Origin: Bacillus_BD sp963708895
GTDB taxonomy: Bacteria > Bacillota > Bacilli > Bacillales > Cytobacillaceae
NCBI GenBank assembly: GCA_963708895.1
Contig: CAVPUE010000002.1
Span: forward strand, 372,001 to 436,000
Direction: 5' to 3'
DNA: 64,000 nucleotides
The first letter of the stretch is position 1. Each line of letters begins with the position of its first letter. Below, one piece after another: positions 1 through 9,137 of the stretch. The translations under genes and the position numbers were made by a program. The notes beneath the pieces are model-generated. The model saw only the letters and a list, made by a program, of their open reading frames with translations. It was not told the DNA's origin and ran no database searches.

Positions 1-2
1 TC

Positions 3-1319
3 ATTCTAAAACCGCTATATACGAAAGAAGATTTACAGCATCAACCCCAATCCTCTTTTCCAGGGAGTGGTGATTATCGGCGGGGAGCAAATCCATTAGG
101 GTATATTTCAAAACCATGGAAAGTAGCACAAAAAATTCATTTTAAGAATATTAAAGATTTTAAAACACAACTTCATTCATCTTTTCAAAAAGGACAAACT
201 TCTATATCTTTTACACCCTCATTATCAATCATGAAACACTTACCACAACTTTTTTTGAATATCTACCAACAACATCCATTTTCTGTAAATGGAGCTCATT
301 TTCAACAAGAGATCGTAGAGGCTCTTATAAAAATGAAGCATTCAGAGAAAATATCTGGTTTTATTGGGAAGGACCCGATTGCTCTATATGTACAAGACCC
401 TAAGATGAACTTGGATGAAAGTTATGAAGGATTAATGAAAACCATTGAAAGTGCATCTTCTAGTTGCCCTCAATTAAAAACGATTCTAATCGATACGACA
501 CCTTATCATAATAGTGGAGCAACCGCTGTACAAGAACTAGCAATCGCTCTTTCAACGGCTGTCCAACATATAGAAGAAATGAGAAAACGCGGGCTAGAAT
601 TAAAGAACAATATCGAAAAAATGGTGTTTCATTTTTCCATTAACAGTCAATTTTTTATGGAAATAGCCAAACTACGGGCAATCAAAGTACTTTGGAGCAA
701 AATTTTAGAAGCATACAAAATAGAAGTCAATGAAGACTTCATCACCGTTTCTGCAGAAACATCCTCATTTACTAAAACGATTTATGATCCATATGTAAAT
801 CTATTAAGAGCAGGAAATGAAGCTTTCGCAGCGGTATTGGGTGGCGTTCAATTTTTGCATATCAGTCCATATAACGAGCTTGAGGGAAAAATAACAGACC
901 TTTCAGATCGTATCGCAAGGAATATGCATTTTATTTTGAGGGATGAAGCAAGGTTGGGCTCGATTATTGATCCAGCTGGTGGCTCCTGGTATATAGAATC
1001 CTTAACAAATGCATTAATCGAAAACGCTTGGAAACTTTTTCTTGAAATCGATGATAAGGGTGGAATTGTTAAAACCATTCAAACCAATTGGCTGCAAGAA
1101 CAAATCAATAAAGTGATGGCAAGGCGAGAACAAGATGTATTAACTCGAAATAGAATCATCGTGGGTACGAATAAGTATGAATTTAAAGACGATATCCCCC
1201 TTCAAATCAAGAAAAAAACTGAAGTTGGGCAAACATCAAGTATTGAACATCTGATTGAAAAGCGCCTATCTGAAAAATATGAAGAATTGCGGAAACAGAA
1301 GGTGATTGGTCATGAATGA
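3..1319 (+). CDS. mutA: Methylmalonyl-CoA mutase small subunit (MutA), 5' end outside window
   Basis: The frame is open from base 3, so the start lies upstream of the window; an in-frame ATG at 231 is internal. The visible 438 residues begin in the N-terminal barrel segment (PLYTKEDL, PGSGDYRRG) and run through the methylmalonyl-CoA mutase TIM barrel. Barrel motifs include DPYVNLLRAGNEAFAAVLGG and DPAGGSWYIE. The protein stops shortly after the barrel and shows no B12-binding DxHxxG motif, which fits a non-catalytic partner of MutB. The stop overlaps the mutB start (ATGA), so the two are translationally coupled. In the family the MutAB heterodimer converts methylmalonyl-CoA to succinyl-CoA in the cytoplasm. 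The family assignment is secure; the exact N-terminus cannot be seen. Confidence 0.9.
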   Translation: MLKPLYTKEDLQHQPQSSFPGSGDYRRGANPLGYISKPWKVAQKIHFKNIKDFKTQLHSSFQKGQTSISFTPSLSIMKHLPQLFLNIYQQHPFSVNGAHFQQEIVEALIKMKHSEKISGFIGKDPIALYVQDPKMNLDESYEGLMKTIESASSSCPQLKTILIDTTPYHNSGATAVQELAIALSTAVQHIEEMRKRGLELKNNIEKMVFHFSINSQFFMEIAKLRAIKVLWSKILEAYKIEVNEDFITVSAETSSFTKTIYDPYVNLLRAGNEAFAAVLGGVQFLHISPYNELEGKITDLSDRIARNMHFILRDEARLGSIIDPAGGSWYIESLTNALIENAWKLFLEIDDKGGIVKTIQTNWLQEQINKVMARREQDVLTRNRIIVGTNKYEFKDDIPLQIKKKTEVGQTSSIEHLIEKRLSEKYEELRKQKVIGHE

Positions 1320-3500
1320 AAAGCCGGATTTCAAGAAAATCTCGATTTTTTCAAATAACCAGCCCAATGAAGATAGTTGGAAGAAGACGGTAGAGGAAAA
1401 GATGAACCAATCGATAACCAATCTTTGTATATGAGACGAACGAAGGAATTTCTACAAAAATCCTTTATACAGAACAGGATATTAAAAATATTCGCCATTT
1501 ACATGAGTTTCCAGGGCTACCACCTTACACAAGAGGTCCATATCCAACGATGTATGTTAATAAACCATGGACGATTCGTCAATATGCTGGTTTTTCAACT
1601 GCCGAAGAGAGTAATGCGTTTTATCGCCGTAATTTAGCGATGGGACAGAAGGGATTATCTGTAGCCTTTGACCTTCCGACACATCGAGGCTATGATTCAG
1701 ATCATCCACGTGTGATTGGAGATGTGGGAAAAGCTGGAGTTGCTATTGATTGCATTGTTGATATGAAGATTCTGTTTGAAGGGATCCCACTTGATTCAAT
1801 GTCTGTATCAATGACAATGAATGGTGCTGTTTTACCGATTATGGCTTTTTTTATAGTGGCAGCAGAAGAACAAGGGGTGTCACAAGAAAAGTTAACGGGA
1901 ACGATTCAAAATGATATTTTAAAAGAATTCATGGTGCGTAATACGTATATATATCCTCCGAAAATGTCTATGAAAATTATTGCCGATATCTTTCAATATA
2001 CGGCAAAATATATGCCGAAATTTAACAGTATTAGTATCTCAGGATATCATCTTCAAGAAGCGGGAGCACCAGCAGACTTAGAACTTGCCTATACATTAGC
2101 AGATGGTTTGGAATATGTACGAACTGGTTTGAATGCTGGAATTGAAATCGACTCTTTCGCACCAAGATTATCATTTTTTTGGGGAATTGGGATGAATTAT
2201 TTTATGGAAGTAGCGAAACTTACGGGCAGCGAGATTTTTGTGGGCAAATATGATGAAGACGTTTGCACCGAAAAATCACAAATCGCTTACATTGAGAACA
2301 CATAGTCAAACGTCAGGCTGGAGTTTAACACAACAGGATCCATTTAATAATGTCATGAGAACCTTACTTGAAGCACATGCAGCTGTAATGGGACATACAC
2401 AATCCTTACATACCAATGCACTTGATGAGGCGATTGCCTTACCGACAGATTTCTCAGCAAGGATTGCTCGAAATACTCAGTTATATTTACAGGAAGAAAC
2501 GGGAATGACAAAAGTGATTGATCCATGGGGTGGTTCTTATTATGTGGAAGCATTAACGGATCGTTTGATTCAGAGAGCATGGAAGCATATCGATGAAATA
2601 GAAAAATTAGGGGGAATGGCAAAGGCAATTGAGACGGGACTTCCTAAAAGGCGAATTGAAGAAGCAGCTGCAAAAAGGCAAGCAATGATTGATTCTGGTC
2701 AGGAAAAGATTGTTGGTGTAAATCAGTATGTTTCAGAACATGAAGAAAACCTTGAAATATTAAATGTTGATCATGATGCTGTTACGATGAAACAAATGGA
2801 GAGATTGAAAGAGTTAAAGTCCAAGCGTAATGAGATAGAAGTTCAAAGAGCACTGACTACTATCACAGACTCCTGTAAAAATAATAAAGGAAATCTATTA
2901 GAACTTGCTGTTGAAGCGGCACGAGTGAGAGCCACGCTTGGGGAAATTTCGATGGCAATTGAAAAGGTAGCAGGCAGACATAAAGCGGTTGTCCATACGA
3001 TTCGTGGTGTCTATCGATCAGCTTTTGCAAATGAACCATTGATGGATGAAATAAAAGAGTTGACGGATGAATTTCTTGAAAATGAAGGCCGACGACCACG
3101 CATTTTAATCGCTAAGATTGGTCAAGACGGACATGATCGAGGTGCTAAGGTGATTGCTACAGCCTTTGCTGACTTAGGGTTTGATGTAGATATTGGTCCA
3201 CTTTTTCAAACAGCAGCGGAAACAGTGAAACAAGCCATTGAAAATGATGTCCATGCGATTGGAATGAGTTCACTTGCAGGAGGACACAAGACCTTATTGC
3301 CGCAAGTCAAGGCAGAATTGCGAAAATGGGGCAGAGAAGATATCGTCATTGTAGTCGGGGGCGTAATCCCTAATCAAGATTATCCCTATCTTTATGAACA
3401 AGGGGCTTCTGCAATATTTGGACCAGGTACAGTCATTCCAGAAGCAGCCAAGAAAGTGATCAGGGCGATATATGAAAAACTAGGCTATGAGGAAGTGTAG
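1312..3500 (+). pseudogene. mutB: Methylmalonyl-CoA mutase large subunit (MutB), two +1 frameshifts
   Basis: Catalytic B12-dependent subunit of methylmalonyl-CoA mutase. The ATG at 1312 overlaps the mutA stop. The first frame ends at a stop near 1429. Dropping one T of the TTT at 1424-1426 joins it to the frame carrying TRGPYPTMYVNKPW, the usual mutase N-terminus. A second break lies near 2220: removing one T turns KLTGSEIFVG into the expected KLRAARFLWANMM, followed by LRTHSQTSGWSLTQQDP. The C-terminal B12 domain is intact, with GQDGHDRGAKV supplying the cobalt-ligand His. Restored length is about 728 residues, normal for the family. All other sequence is well conserved, so I suspect base-insertion errors rather than decay. 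The gene is followed at once by meaB, the mutase chaperone. Confidence 0.88.
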
Positions 3501-3503
3501 CAT

Positions 3504-4589
3504 ATGAAAGAGAATGACTATGATTCGAAAAGGAACTCATCAGAAAATCATATGCCCAACGAATCTACAAATACAAAACGTATCTTTCAAAAAAGGAAGC
3601 CACAGGTTCGTATAACCAATGAAAAATTAATAGAAGGAATATTGGCGGGTGATTGTAGTCTATTATCGCGTGGAATCACCTTAATAGAAAGCAATGCAGA
3701 GCACCACTTTGAACAAGCTCAATCTCTATTACAGCAACTTCTTCCGTACACAGGAAACTCTTTGAGAATTGGCATAACAGGAGTACCTGGTGCTGGAAAA
3801 AGTACATTTATCGACTGCTTTGGAACTTATTTATGTGAACTCGGTTTAAAAGTAGCTGTACTAGCGATTGACCCAAGTTCCACTGTGAGTGGTGGAAGTA
3901 TTTTAGGTGATAAAACTCGTATGGACAAATTATCCAACCATCCACGAGCCTTCATTCGCCCGAGCCCATCGTCTGGAAGATTAGGAGGGGTTCATCGAAA
4001 AACAAGAGAGACTATTTTGTTATGCGAAGCGTATGGATTTGATATCATTTTAGTTGAAACTGTGGGAGTTGGACAAAGTGAAGTAACCGTTCGAGATATG
4101 GTTGATTTTTTCATGCTTCTTGTCTTAACAGGTGCTGGTGACGAGCTGCAAGGAATGAAAAAGGGTATTATCGAACAGGCTGACGCAATTATTGTAAACA
4201 AAGCAGATGGTCCTAATAAACAAAATGCGATTACGACGAAAAATGAATATAATCGATTCCTTCATATCCTTCCCCCAGCAACGAGAGGCTGGAGGACGAG
4301 GGCTTATACTGCTTCAGCCCTTTATGAAGAAGGGATTCAGGAAGTTTGGCAAATCATTAAAGACTTTGAACAGGTTATAAAGGAAACATCTGTCTTTGAA
4401 GAGCGGAGAAGATTGCAGACAAAAGAATGGATGAAAAGCATGATTCTCGACCAACTTCAATTTCATTTTTTTCATCATCAGGAAGTGAAAGAACTTCTTC
4501 CAAAACTTGAAAATGAGGTACTTATTGGGCAGACCACGGTTACAAAGGCTGTTGAAGCGTTATTTAAAAATTATATTCAATCATCCTAG
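3504..4589 (+). CDS. meaB: MeaB/ArgK-type GTPase, methylmalonyl-CoA mutase chaperone
   Basis: G3E-family P-loop GTPase of 361 residues. Walker A is GVPGAGKST at about residues 93-101. The family's DPSS(T/S) and GSILGDKTRM stretches follow, then ETVGVGQSE and the base-recognition NKADG. The first 40 residues are a polar extension of low conservation. Members load and protect adenosylcobalamin on methylmalonyl-CoA mutase. The start lies three bases after the mutB stop, so it is the third gene of a mutA-mutB-meaB operon. The ATG at 3504 has a modest GAGGAAG site upstream. Assignment is secure from motifs and context. Confidence 0.93.
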   Translation: MKENDYDSKRNSSENHMPNESTNTKRIFQKRKPQVRITNEKLIEGILAGDCSLLSRGITLIESNAEHHFEQAQSLLQQLLPYTGNSLRIGITGVPGAGKSTFIDCFGTYLCELGLKVAVLAIDPSSTVSGGSILGDKTRMDKLSNHPRAFIRPSPSSGRLGGVHRKTRETILLCEAYGFDIILVETVGVGQSEVTVRDMVDFFMLLVLTGAGDELQGMKKGIIEQADAIIVNKADGPNKQNAITTKNEYNRFLHILPPATRGWRTRAYTASALYEEGIQEVWQIIKDFEQVIKETSVFEERRRLQTKEWMKSMILDQLQFHFFHHQEVKELLPKLENEVLIGQTTVTKAVEALFKNYIQSS

Positions 4590-4668
4590 CAGGTCATTTC
4601 ATTGCACATTAAATTAGTTATATTGTTATGATGATAATAGAAGTAATTAAATAATAAGGAGTGTTAAG

Positions 4669-5106
4669 ATGAATATTGATTTTAATCTATTTATGAATGA
4701 TCATGTTCGCGGAGCGCGACAAGAGATCGTTGATGCAGGATATACAGAATTAAAAACACCTGAAGACGTGGAGAAGGCATTTTCCAACAAAGGGACTACA
4801 CTTGTGATGATTAATTCTGTTTGTGGTTGTGCTGGTGGAATTGCTCGACCAGTGGCAAGTCATGCTGTCCATTATGATAAACGACCAGATCAGTTAGTAA
4901 CTGTATTTGCAGGTCAAGACAAGGAAGCAACAGAAAAAGCCCGTTCATACTTCACAGGTTATCCGCCATCCTCACCATCATTTGCGCTACTAAAAGATGG
5001 AAAAATACTGAAGATGGTTGAGCGCCATGAAATTGAAGGGCATGAACCTACAGCGGTTATGCAAAAATTACAACAATACTTTGATGAATATTGTGAGGAA
5101 GTATAA
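4669..5106 (+). CDS. brxB: Bacilliredoxin BrxB (YqiW/YphP family)
   Basis: A 145-residue thioredoxin-fold protein of the DUF1094 bacilliredoxin family. The characteristic CGC active site lies at residues 52-54 (INSVCGCAGGIARP). In Firmicutes these proteins remove bacillithiol from S-bacillithiolated proteins in the cytoplasm. It has a clear AAGGAG ribosome-binding site before the ATG and its own terminator at 5149-5188. It sits in the yqiW position upstream of the arginine transporter, as in B. subtilis, so BrxB rather than BrxA is the better name; the sequence alone separates them less well. Confidence 0.9.
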   Translation: MNIDFNLFMNDHVRGARQEIVDAGYTELKTPEDVEKAFSNKGTTLVMINSVCGCAGGIARPVASHAVHYDKRPDQLVTVFAGQDKEATEKARSYFTGYPPSSPSFALLKDGKILKMVERHEIEGHEPTAVMQKLQQYFDEYCEEV

Positions 5107-5148
5107 CTTCATTCAGCAGAAATTTGGCGAGCGAATTTGATTCTTTCT

Positions 5149-5188
5149 AAAAGCGAAAAGTGTCCTAAACAGGATTCTTTTCGCTTTT
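5149..5188 (+). terminator. Rho-independent terminator of brxB
   Basis: A 12-bp perfect stem pairs AAAAGCGAAAAG (5149-5160) with CTTTTCGCTTTT (5177-5188), and a T-run follows. It lies directly downstream of brxB. Confidence 0.85.
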
Positions 5189-5259
5189 TTCTGAACCTTA
5201 GAACTTTATTTCAAACATCAATTTTGTTGTTGCATATTCAACATTATGTGTTAAAATCC

Positions 5260-5288
5260 ATTTAGATGAATAATTATTCGTGTATAAT
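5260..5288 (+). promoter_or_regulatory. Promoter with ARG-box-like operator of the artPQR operon
   Basis: TGAATAATTATTCG at 5267-5280 matches the ArgR/AhrC half-site pair TGAATWWWWATTCA at all but the last base. It is followed directly by a TATAAT at 5283-5288, so the box covers the -10/-35 spacer. A weaker partial box (TGCATATTCA) lies near 5231-5240. AhrC repression in response to arginine is the expected regulation. The -35 hexamer is poor. Confidence 0.6.
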
Positions 5289-5350
5289 TTAATTGTAATA
5301 TATGCGAAATCTGACCATAATAATAAAAGCATTATTGATTTTGAGGAGGA

Positions 5351-6130
5351 ATGATCATGAAGAAATTAATCTCATTGTTATTAATGGGTATTTTAATGGT
5401 AGGAATATTAGCAGCATGTGGTACAGGCGGGGAAGAAGCAGAAAATGCTGGAGATAGTAATAAAAAGGTATTGAAAATGGCGACTTCTGCCGATTATGCG
5501 CCATTTGAATATATTGATACTAAAGGTTCTGGCGATTTTATGGGGATCGATATTGAGATTGCCAATGCAATTACAGAAAAATTAGGCTATGAACTAGAAA
5601 TTCAAGATATGGATTTTAGTGGTTTAATCTCGGCCCTTCAAAGTGGACAAGCTGATTTTGTTATGGCTGCCATGTCTGCAACAGAAGATCGTAAAGCAAG
5701 TGCAGATTTCAGTGATGTTTATTATACTTCTAAACATGTTGTTGTATCGAAAAAAGACAGTGGAATCCAACAGGTAGAAGACTTAGCAGGTTTAAAAGTT
5801 GGAGCTCAATTGGGATCTATTCAAGAGGAGAAGACGAAAGAACTTTCCGAAGCGACTGGATTTACTTATGAAAGTCGAGATCGTGTTCCATTGCTTATTC
5901 AAGAAATCATGGCTGGTAATTTAGATGCAGCAATTATCGAAGATACGGTTGCACAAGGGTATCTCGAGAAAAATAAAGAAGTTGAAGGCTTCACAGTTGA
6001 AGATGCAGAAGGTGGCTATGCCATTGCCTTTCCGAAAGAAAGTGAATTAACAGAGGAATTTAATAATGCATTAAAAGAAATGATTGACAATGGTGAAATT
6101 GATACTATTGTTAAAAAATATTTTAAGTAA
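5351..6130 (+). CDS. artP: Arginine-type ABC transporter substrate-binding lipoprotein
   Basis: A family-3 (PAAT) solute-binding protein with a lipoprotein signal: basic start, hydrophobic core, lipobox LAAC with Cys near residue 22. Mature-protein landmarks include ATSADYAPFEY, GIDIEIANAI and the DFVMAAMSAT stretch that binds the amino-acid carboxylate. A putative AhrC operator and the downstream artQ and artR genes support arginine as ligand, matching B. subtilis yqiX. Translation may start at 5351 or at the ATG at 5357; GAGGAGGAATGATC lies just upstream, and the second start gives better spacing. The product is anchored on the outer face of the membrane. Confidence 0.88.
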   Translation: MIMKKLISLLLMGILMVGILAACGTGGEEAENAGDSNKKVLKMATSADYAPFEYIDTKGSGDFMGIDIEIANAITEKLGYELEIQDMDFSGLISALQSGQADFVMAAMSATEDRKASADFSDVYYTSKHVVVSKKDSGIQQVEDLAGLKVGAQLGSIQEEKTKELSEATGFTYESRDRVPLLIQEIMAGNLDAAIIEDTVAQGYLEKNKEVEGFTVEDAEGGYAIAFPKESELTEEFNNALKEMIDNGEIDTIVKKYFK

Positions 6131-6143
6131 TAATTTTTGAGAT

Positions 6144-6216
6144 CAAAAACGTTCAGAAGGAATTGTCTCTGAACGTTTTTGTACGTTTACATTCAGAAAG
6201 TGTTACTTTTCTGAAT
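6144..6216 (+). terminator. Intercistronic hairpins between artP and artQ
   Basis: A 14-bp stem pairs CAAAAACGTTCAGA (6144-6157) with TCTGAACGTTTTTG (6168-6181). A second, smaller hairpin (ATTCAGAAA / TTTCTGAAT) lies at about 6191-6216. They lie inside the operon, so they probably act as a partial terminator or 3' stabiliser that raises binding-protein output over the permease. Confidence 0.65.
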
Positions 6217-6260
6217 AGTATTCTTTCAAAAAACTTTTCATGAGAGGATGGGTATTCAAA

Positions 6261-6920
6261 ATGAATCTTGATTTTTCTGCGGTTCTCCCCTCATTTCCTT
6301 ATATTTTAAAGGGAGTTTGGGTAACACTGCAAATCGCCTTTTTTGCTGGCATATTTGGGTTTGTATTTGGAATTATTTTATCACTATTTAAAATTAGTAA
6401 TATTAAAATCTTAAATTGGATTGCTGACCTGTATACGTCGATTTTTCGGGGAACGCCACTTGTGTTGCAGCTAATGATTATTTACTTTGGCTCCCCACAG
6501 GTGCTTGGATATCAGATTGAGCCGATTAATGCGGCGGTACTTTCATTTGGATTAAACTCGACTGCCTATATTTCAGAAATCATTCGTGGAGGAATCCAAG
6601 GAGTAGATAAAGGGCAAAGTGAAGCAGCAATGGCACTGGGAGTTCCGTATCGTCCAATGATGTTAAATATTGTGTTCCCTCAAGCTCTAAAGAATATTTT
6701 GCCTTCATTAATGAATGAGTTTATCACCTTAACAAAGGAATCAGCGATTGTGACAACGATTGGTGTTATGGACATTATGCGTAGGGCCTATCAAGTCGGA
6801 TCGGATCAATTCCGTTTTATTGAGCCGCTAATATTAGCAGGGATCATTTATTATGTTTTAGTCATGTTGTTAACATTACTTGGAAAAGCTGTCGAAAGGA
6901 GAATGAGAAAAAGTGATTAA
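6261..6920 (+). CDS. artQ: Arginine-type ABC transporter permease
   Basis: A HisM/ArtQ-type integral membrane permease with a hydrophobic N-terminus, several further membrane segments and the EAA-loop region QSEAAMALGVPYRPMMLNIV. FRGTPLVLQL is the usual polar amino-acid permease motif. I place the start at 6261 (MNLDFSA) because AGGATGG then sits about nine bases upstream; the in-frame ATG at 6240 has no ribosome-binding site. The end overlaps the artR start by eight bases. Homodimeric membrane component of the importer. Confidence 0.9.
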   Translation: MNLDFSAVLPSFPYILKGVWVTLQIAFFAGIFGFVFGIILSLFKISNIKILNWIADLYTSIFRGTPLVLQLMIIYFGSPQVLGYQIEPINAAVLSFGLNSTAYISEIIRGGIQGVDKGQSEAAMALGVPYRPMMLNIVFPQALKNILPSLMNEFITLTKESAIVTTIGVMDIMRRAYQVGSDQFRFIEPLILAGIIYYVLVMLLTLLGKAVERRMRKSD

Positions 6921-7635
6921 GGTAGAGGGTTTAGTCAAACATTTCGGCAAGCTTGAGGTTTTAAAAGGGATTTCTACCACAATTCATGAAGGGGAAGTCG
7001 TAGCTATTATTGGTCCATCTGGTTCTGGTAAATCGACTTTCCTTCGTTGCTTAAACTTGTTAGAAAAACCGACTGGTGGACATATTTATATTAATCATCA
7101 GGATTTAATGGATAAGAAAACCGATATTATGAAAGTAAGACAAAATGTGGGGATGGTATTTCAACATTTCCATCTATTTCCTCATAAAACAGTTATGGAA
7201 AATATCACATATGCACCAATGAAAGTAAAAAAAGCATCCAAAGCGGAAGCTGAAAAAAAGGGAATGGAATTATTGACACAAGTTGGCTTGGCAGATAAGG
7301 CATCCGTATACCCAAATAGCTTATCAGGTGGTCAAAAGCAACGTGTAGCGATTGCCCGTGCCCTTGCGATGGAACCTAAAATCATGTTATTCGATGAACC
7401 AACATCTGCACTAGACCCTGAAATGGTTAAAGAGGTACTCGACGTTATGAAAGCACTCGCAAACTCTGGGATGACGATGGCGATTGTCACGCATGAAATG
7501 GGATTTGCCCGTGAAGTAGCTGATCGAGTACTCTTTTTAGATGGTGGCCGGTTGGGCGAAGATTCACCACCAGATGAGTTTTTTACGAATCCCAAAAGTC
7601 AACGTGCAAAAGACTTTCTTAAAAAAATACTATAA
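6913..7635 (+). CDS. artR: Arginine-type ABC transporter ATP-binding protein
   Basis: A 240-residue polar amino-acid ABC ATPase. Walker A is GPSGSGKST, the Q-loop region is VGMVFQHFHLFPH, the signature is LSGGQKQR, Walker B is IMLFDEPTSALDP and the switch His is in VTHEMGFA. It starts at GTG 6913 inside the end of artQ, with GGAG upstream. Named artM or artR in B. subtilis (yqiZ). It energises uptake through ArtPQ. Confidence 0.92.
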   Translation: MIKVEGLVKHFGKLEVLKGISTTIHEGEVVAIIGPSGSGKSTFLRCLNLLEKPTGGHIYINHQDLMDKKTDIMKVRQNVGMVFQHFHLFPHKTVMENITYAPMKVKKASKAEAEKKGMELLTQVGLADKASVYPNSLSGGQKQRVAIARALAMEPKIMLFDEPTSALDPEMVKEVLDVMKALANSGMTMAIVTHEMGFAREVADRVLFLDGGRLGEDSPPDEFFTNPKSQRAKDFLKKIL

Positions 7636-7646
7636 AAAATTTACAA

Positions 7647-7684
7647 AAAATGGAAAAGAGTAAAAATAGTCTTTTCCATTTTTT
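7647..7684 (+). terminator. Terminator of the artPQR operon
   Basis: The stem AAAATGGAAAAGA / TCTTTTCCATTTT (7647-7659 / 7670-7682) is followed by a T-rich tail. Confidence 0.85.
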
Positions 7685-7738
7685 GTTTTGGAATAAATGT
7701 TAAACTGAAGGAAAAGATAAATAACAAGGAGAAGAAAA

Positions 7739-8738
7739 ATGAAATTTCGTATTGGTTATCGAACAATTAAAACGGCAGTTGGTGCAGCACTAGCTATTTT
7801 AATTGCTCAAAGTTTAGGCTTGGAAAATTACGCTTCAGCTGGTATCTTAACCATTTTATGTATTAAAGTAACGAAGAAAAAATCATTAAGAGCTTCGTGG
7901 GATCGAATTCTTGCTTGTCTAATTGGAATGGTCTTTTCCTTTGTCTTCTTTGAATTATTTAGTTATCATCCTCTTGTCATTGGATTATTACTTTTATTTT
8001 TTATTCCTACGGTTGTATTGTTTAAGGCTAATGATGGCGTCGCCTCAAGTAGCGTTATCATCCTACATTTTTATTCAGCTGGTGGAGTGACATTTAGTTT
8101 TATCGTAAATGAATTATTAATCATTATGATTGGAATTGGTGTCGCTTTAATCGCTAACCTATATATGCCAAGTGTAGATAATAAAATTAAAGAATATCAG
8201 CAAAAAGTCGAAGAATAATTTTAAAATTATATTTTTAGAGATTGTTCATTTTTTACGTTTTGGTGATCATAATTGGGATGGGAAAGAAATTACTGAAACA
8301 TTTCAGTTAATTAATGAAGCAAAGGCGATAACAACAAGAGAAATGGAAAATCAATTTGTACATAATGAGGAAGTAAATTTATACTATAAATACTTTGAAA
8401 TTAGAGAAAAGCAATTTGAAATTATTGAGAGAGTACTGCCGAATATTTCTTCAATTCCCCATACCGTCCCACAAGGAAAAATCATTGCCGATTTTATTGA
8501 AGAACTTTCCGAACATATAAATGCTGGGAATACAGTGGATATTTATTTAGAAAAACTGAACACGATGTATACTACTTTTAAAAATATGGATTTACCAAAA
8601 ACAAGGGAAAACTTTGAAATTCGTGCAGCATTATTTCATTTTATTAATGAAATGGAACAGTATTTATTGGTTAAACAATCGTTCAAGGGCATATACAAAC
8701 AAAATAATAAGAATGAAAAGCTCGTAAGTGAAGATTGA
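7739..8738 (+). pseudogene. yqjA: YqjA-like membrane protein (DUF939), one +1 frameshift
   Basis: Two reading frames make one YqjA-like protein. The first (7739-8218) holds the aromatic-acid-exporter-type membrane half, with KFRIGYRTIKTAVGA and several membrane helices. The second resumes just after the stop and carries the cytosolic tail (VNLYYKYFEIREKQFEIIER). Deleting one A near 8213 changes EE-stop to EDNFKIIFLEIVHFLRFGDH and joins the halves without loss, giving about 332 residues, near the B. subtilis size. The ATG at 7739 has AAGGAG upstream. Function is unproven in the family. The break is more likely a sequencing insertion than a real mutation. Confidence 0.85.
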
Positions 8739-8785
8739 GTAAAAAAATCTATGATTTACAGAACTTACAATCTAATATGGTCCAA

Positions 8786-8823
8786 AAAAATAGGGAGCTG
8801 TTTAATAACAGTTCCCTATTTTT
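8786..8823. terminator. Bidirectional terminator between yqjA and prli42
   Basis: AAAAATAGGGA (8786-8796) pairs with TCCCTATTTTT (8813-8823); inner bases CTGTT/ACAG extend the stem. A/T runs on both sides let it serve yqjA (+) and the small minus-strand gene. Confidence 0.85.
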
Positions 8824-8836
8824 GGGTTCCCAAGTA

Positions 8837-8938
8837 TTAAATAAACATTAAAATTCCCGTTAGTACGGTAGAAGCTAACATGGCAAAAATCATTAGGTAA
8901 ATAATGATTTTACCTGCTTTTCTTTTTTTCTTAGACAA
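8837..8938 (-). CDS. prli42: Small membrane protein, Prli42-like (stressosome anchor)
   Basis: A 33-codon reading frame on the minus strand with GGAGGGA seven to eight bases before a TTG start. The product begins with a basic patch (MSKKKRKAGK) followed by one 20-residue hydrophobic helix and ends LTGILMFI. This is the layout and length of Prli42, the miniprotein that tethers the stressosome to the membrane in Listeria and is conserved in Bacillus. It fills the interval between yqjA and mce and ends at a bidirectional terminator. Identification rests on size, topology and motif similarity recalled from the family. A generic single-pass miniprotein is the alternative. Confidence 0.7.
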   Translation of the reverse strand: MSKKKRKAGKIIIYLMIFAMLASTVLTGILMFI

Positions 8939-9137
8939 ATGGCTTCCCTCCAAAATTCCTATACTTGTCCATGATTTCTTCAGTAAGATTAATTAAATGG
9001 ATATGTTCATACGTTTTATTTTACAAGGAATAAAGTTTTTGGACAACTATTAGAAGAAAGATGGATTATTTTACTTTTATACTGAATATTATGATTATAA
9101 TACAGAATTTCTACTATTAATCATAAGGATGATTGGG

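Noticed and set aside
1377..2305. Programmed frameshifting in mutB
   Set aside because: No slippery heptamer or downstream stimulator is evident, and the same kind of one-base insertion occurs in many unrelated nearby genes.
7332..7595. Minus-strand frame within artR
   Set aside because: It is a shadow of the ABC ATPase signature region, with no start signals.
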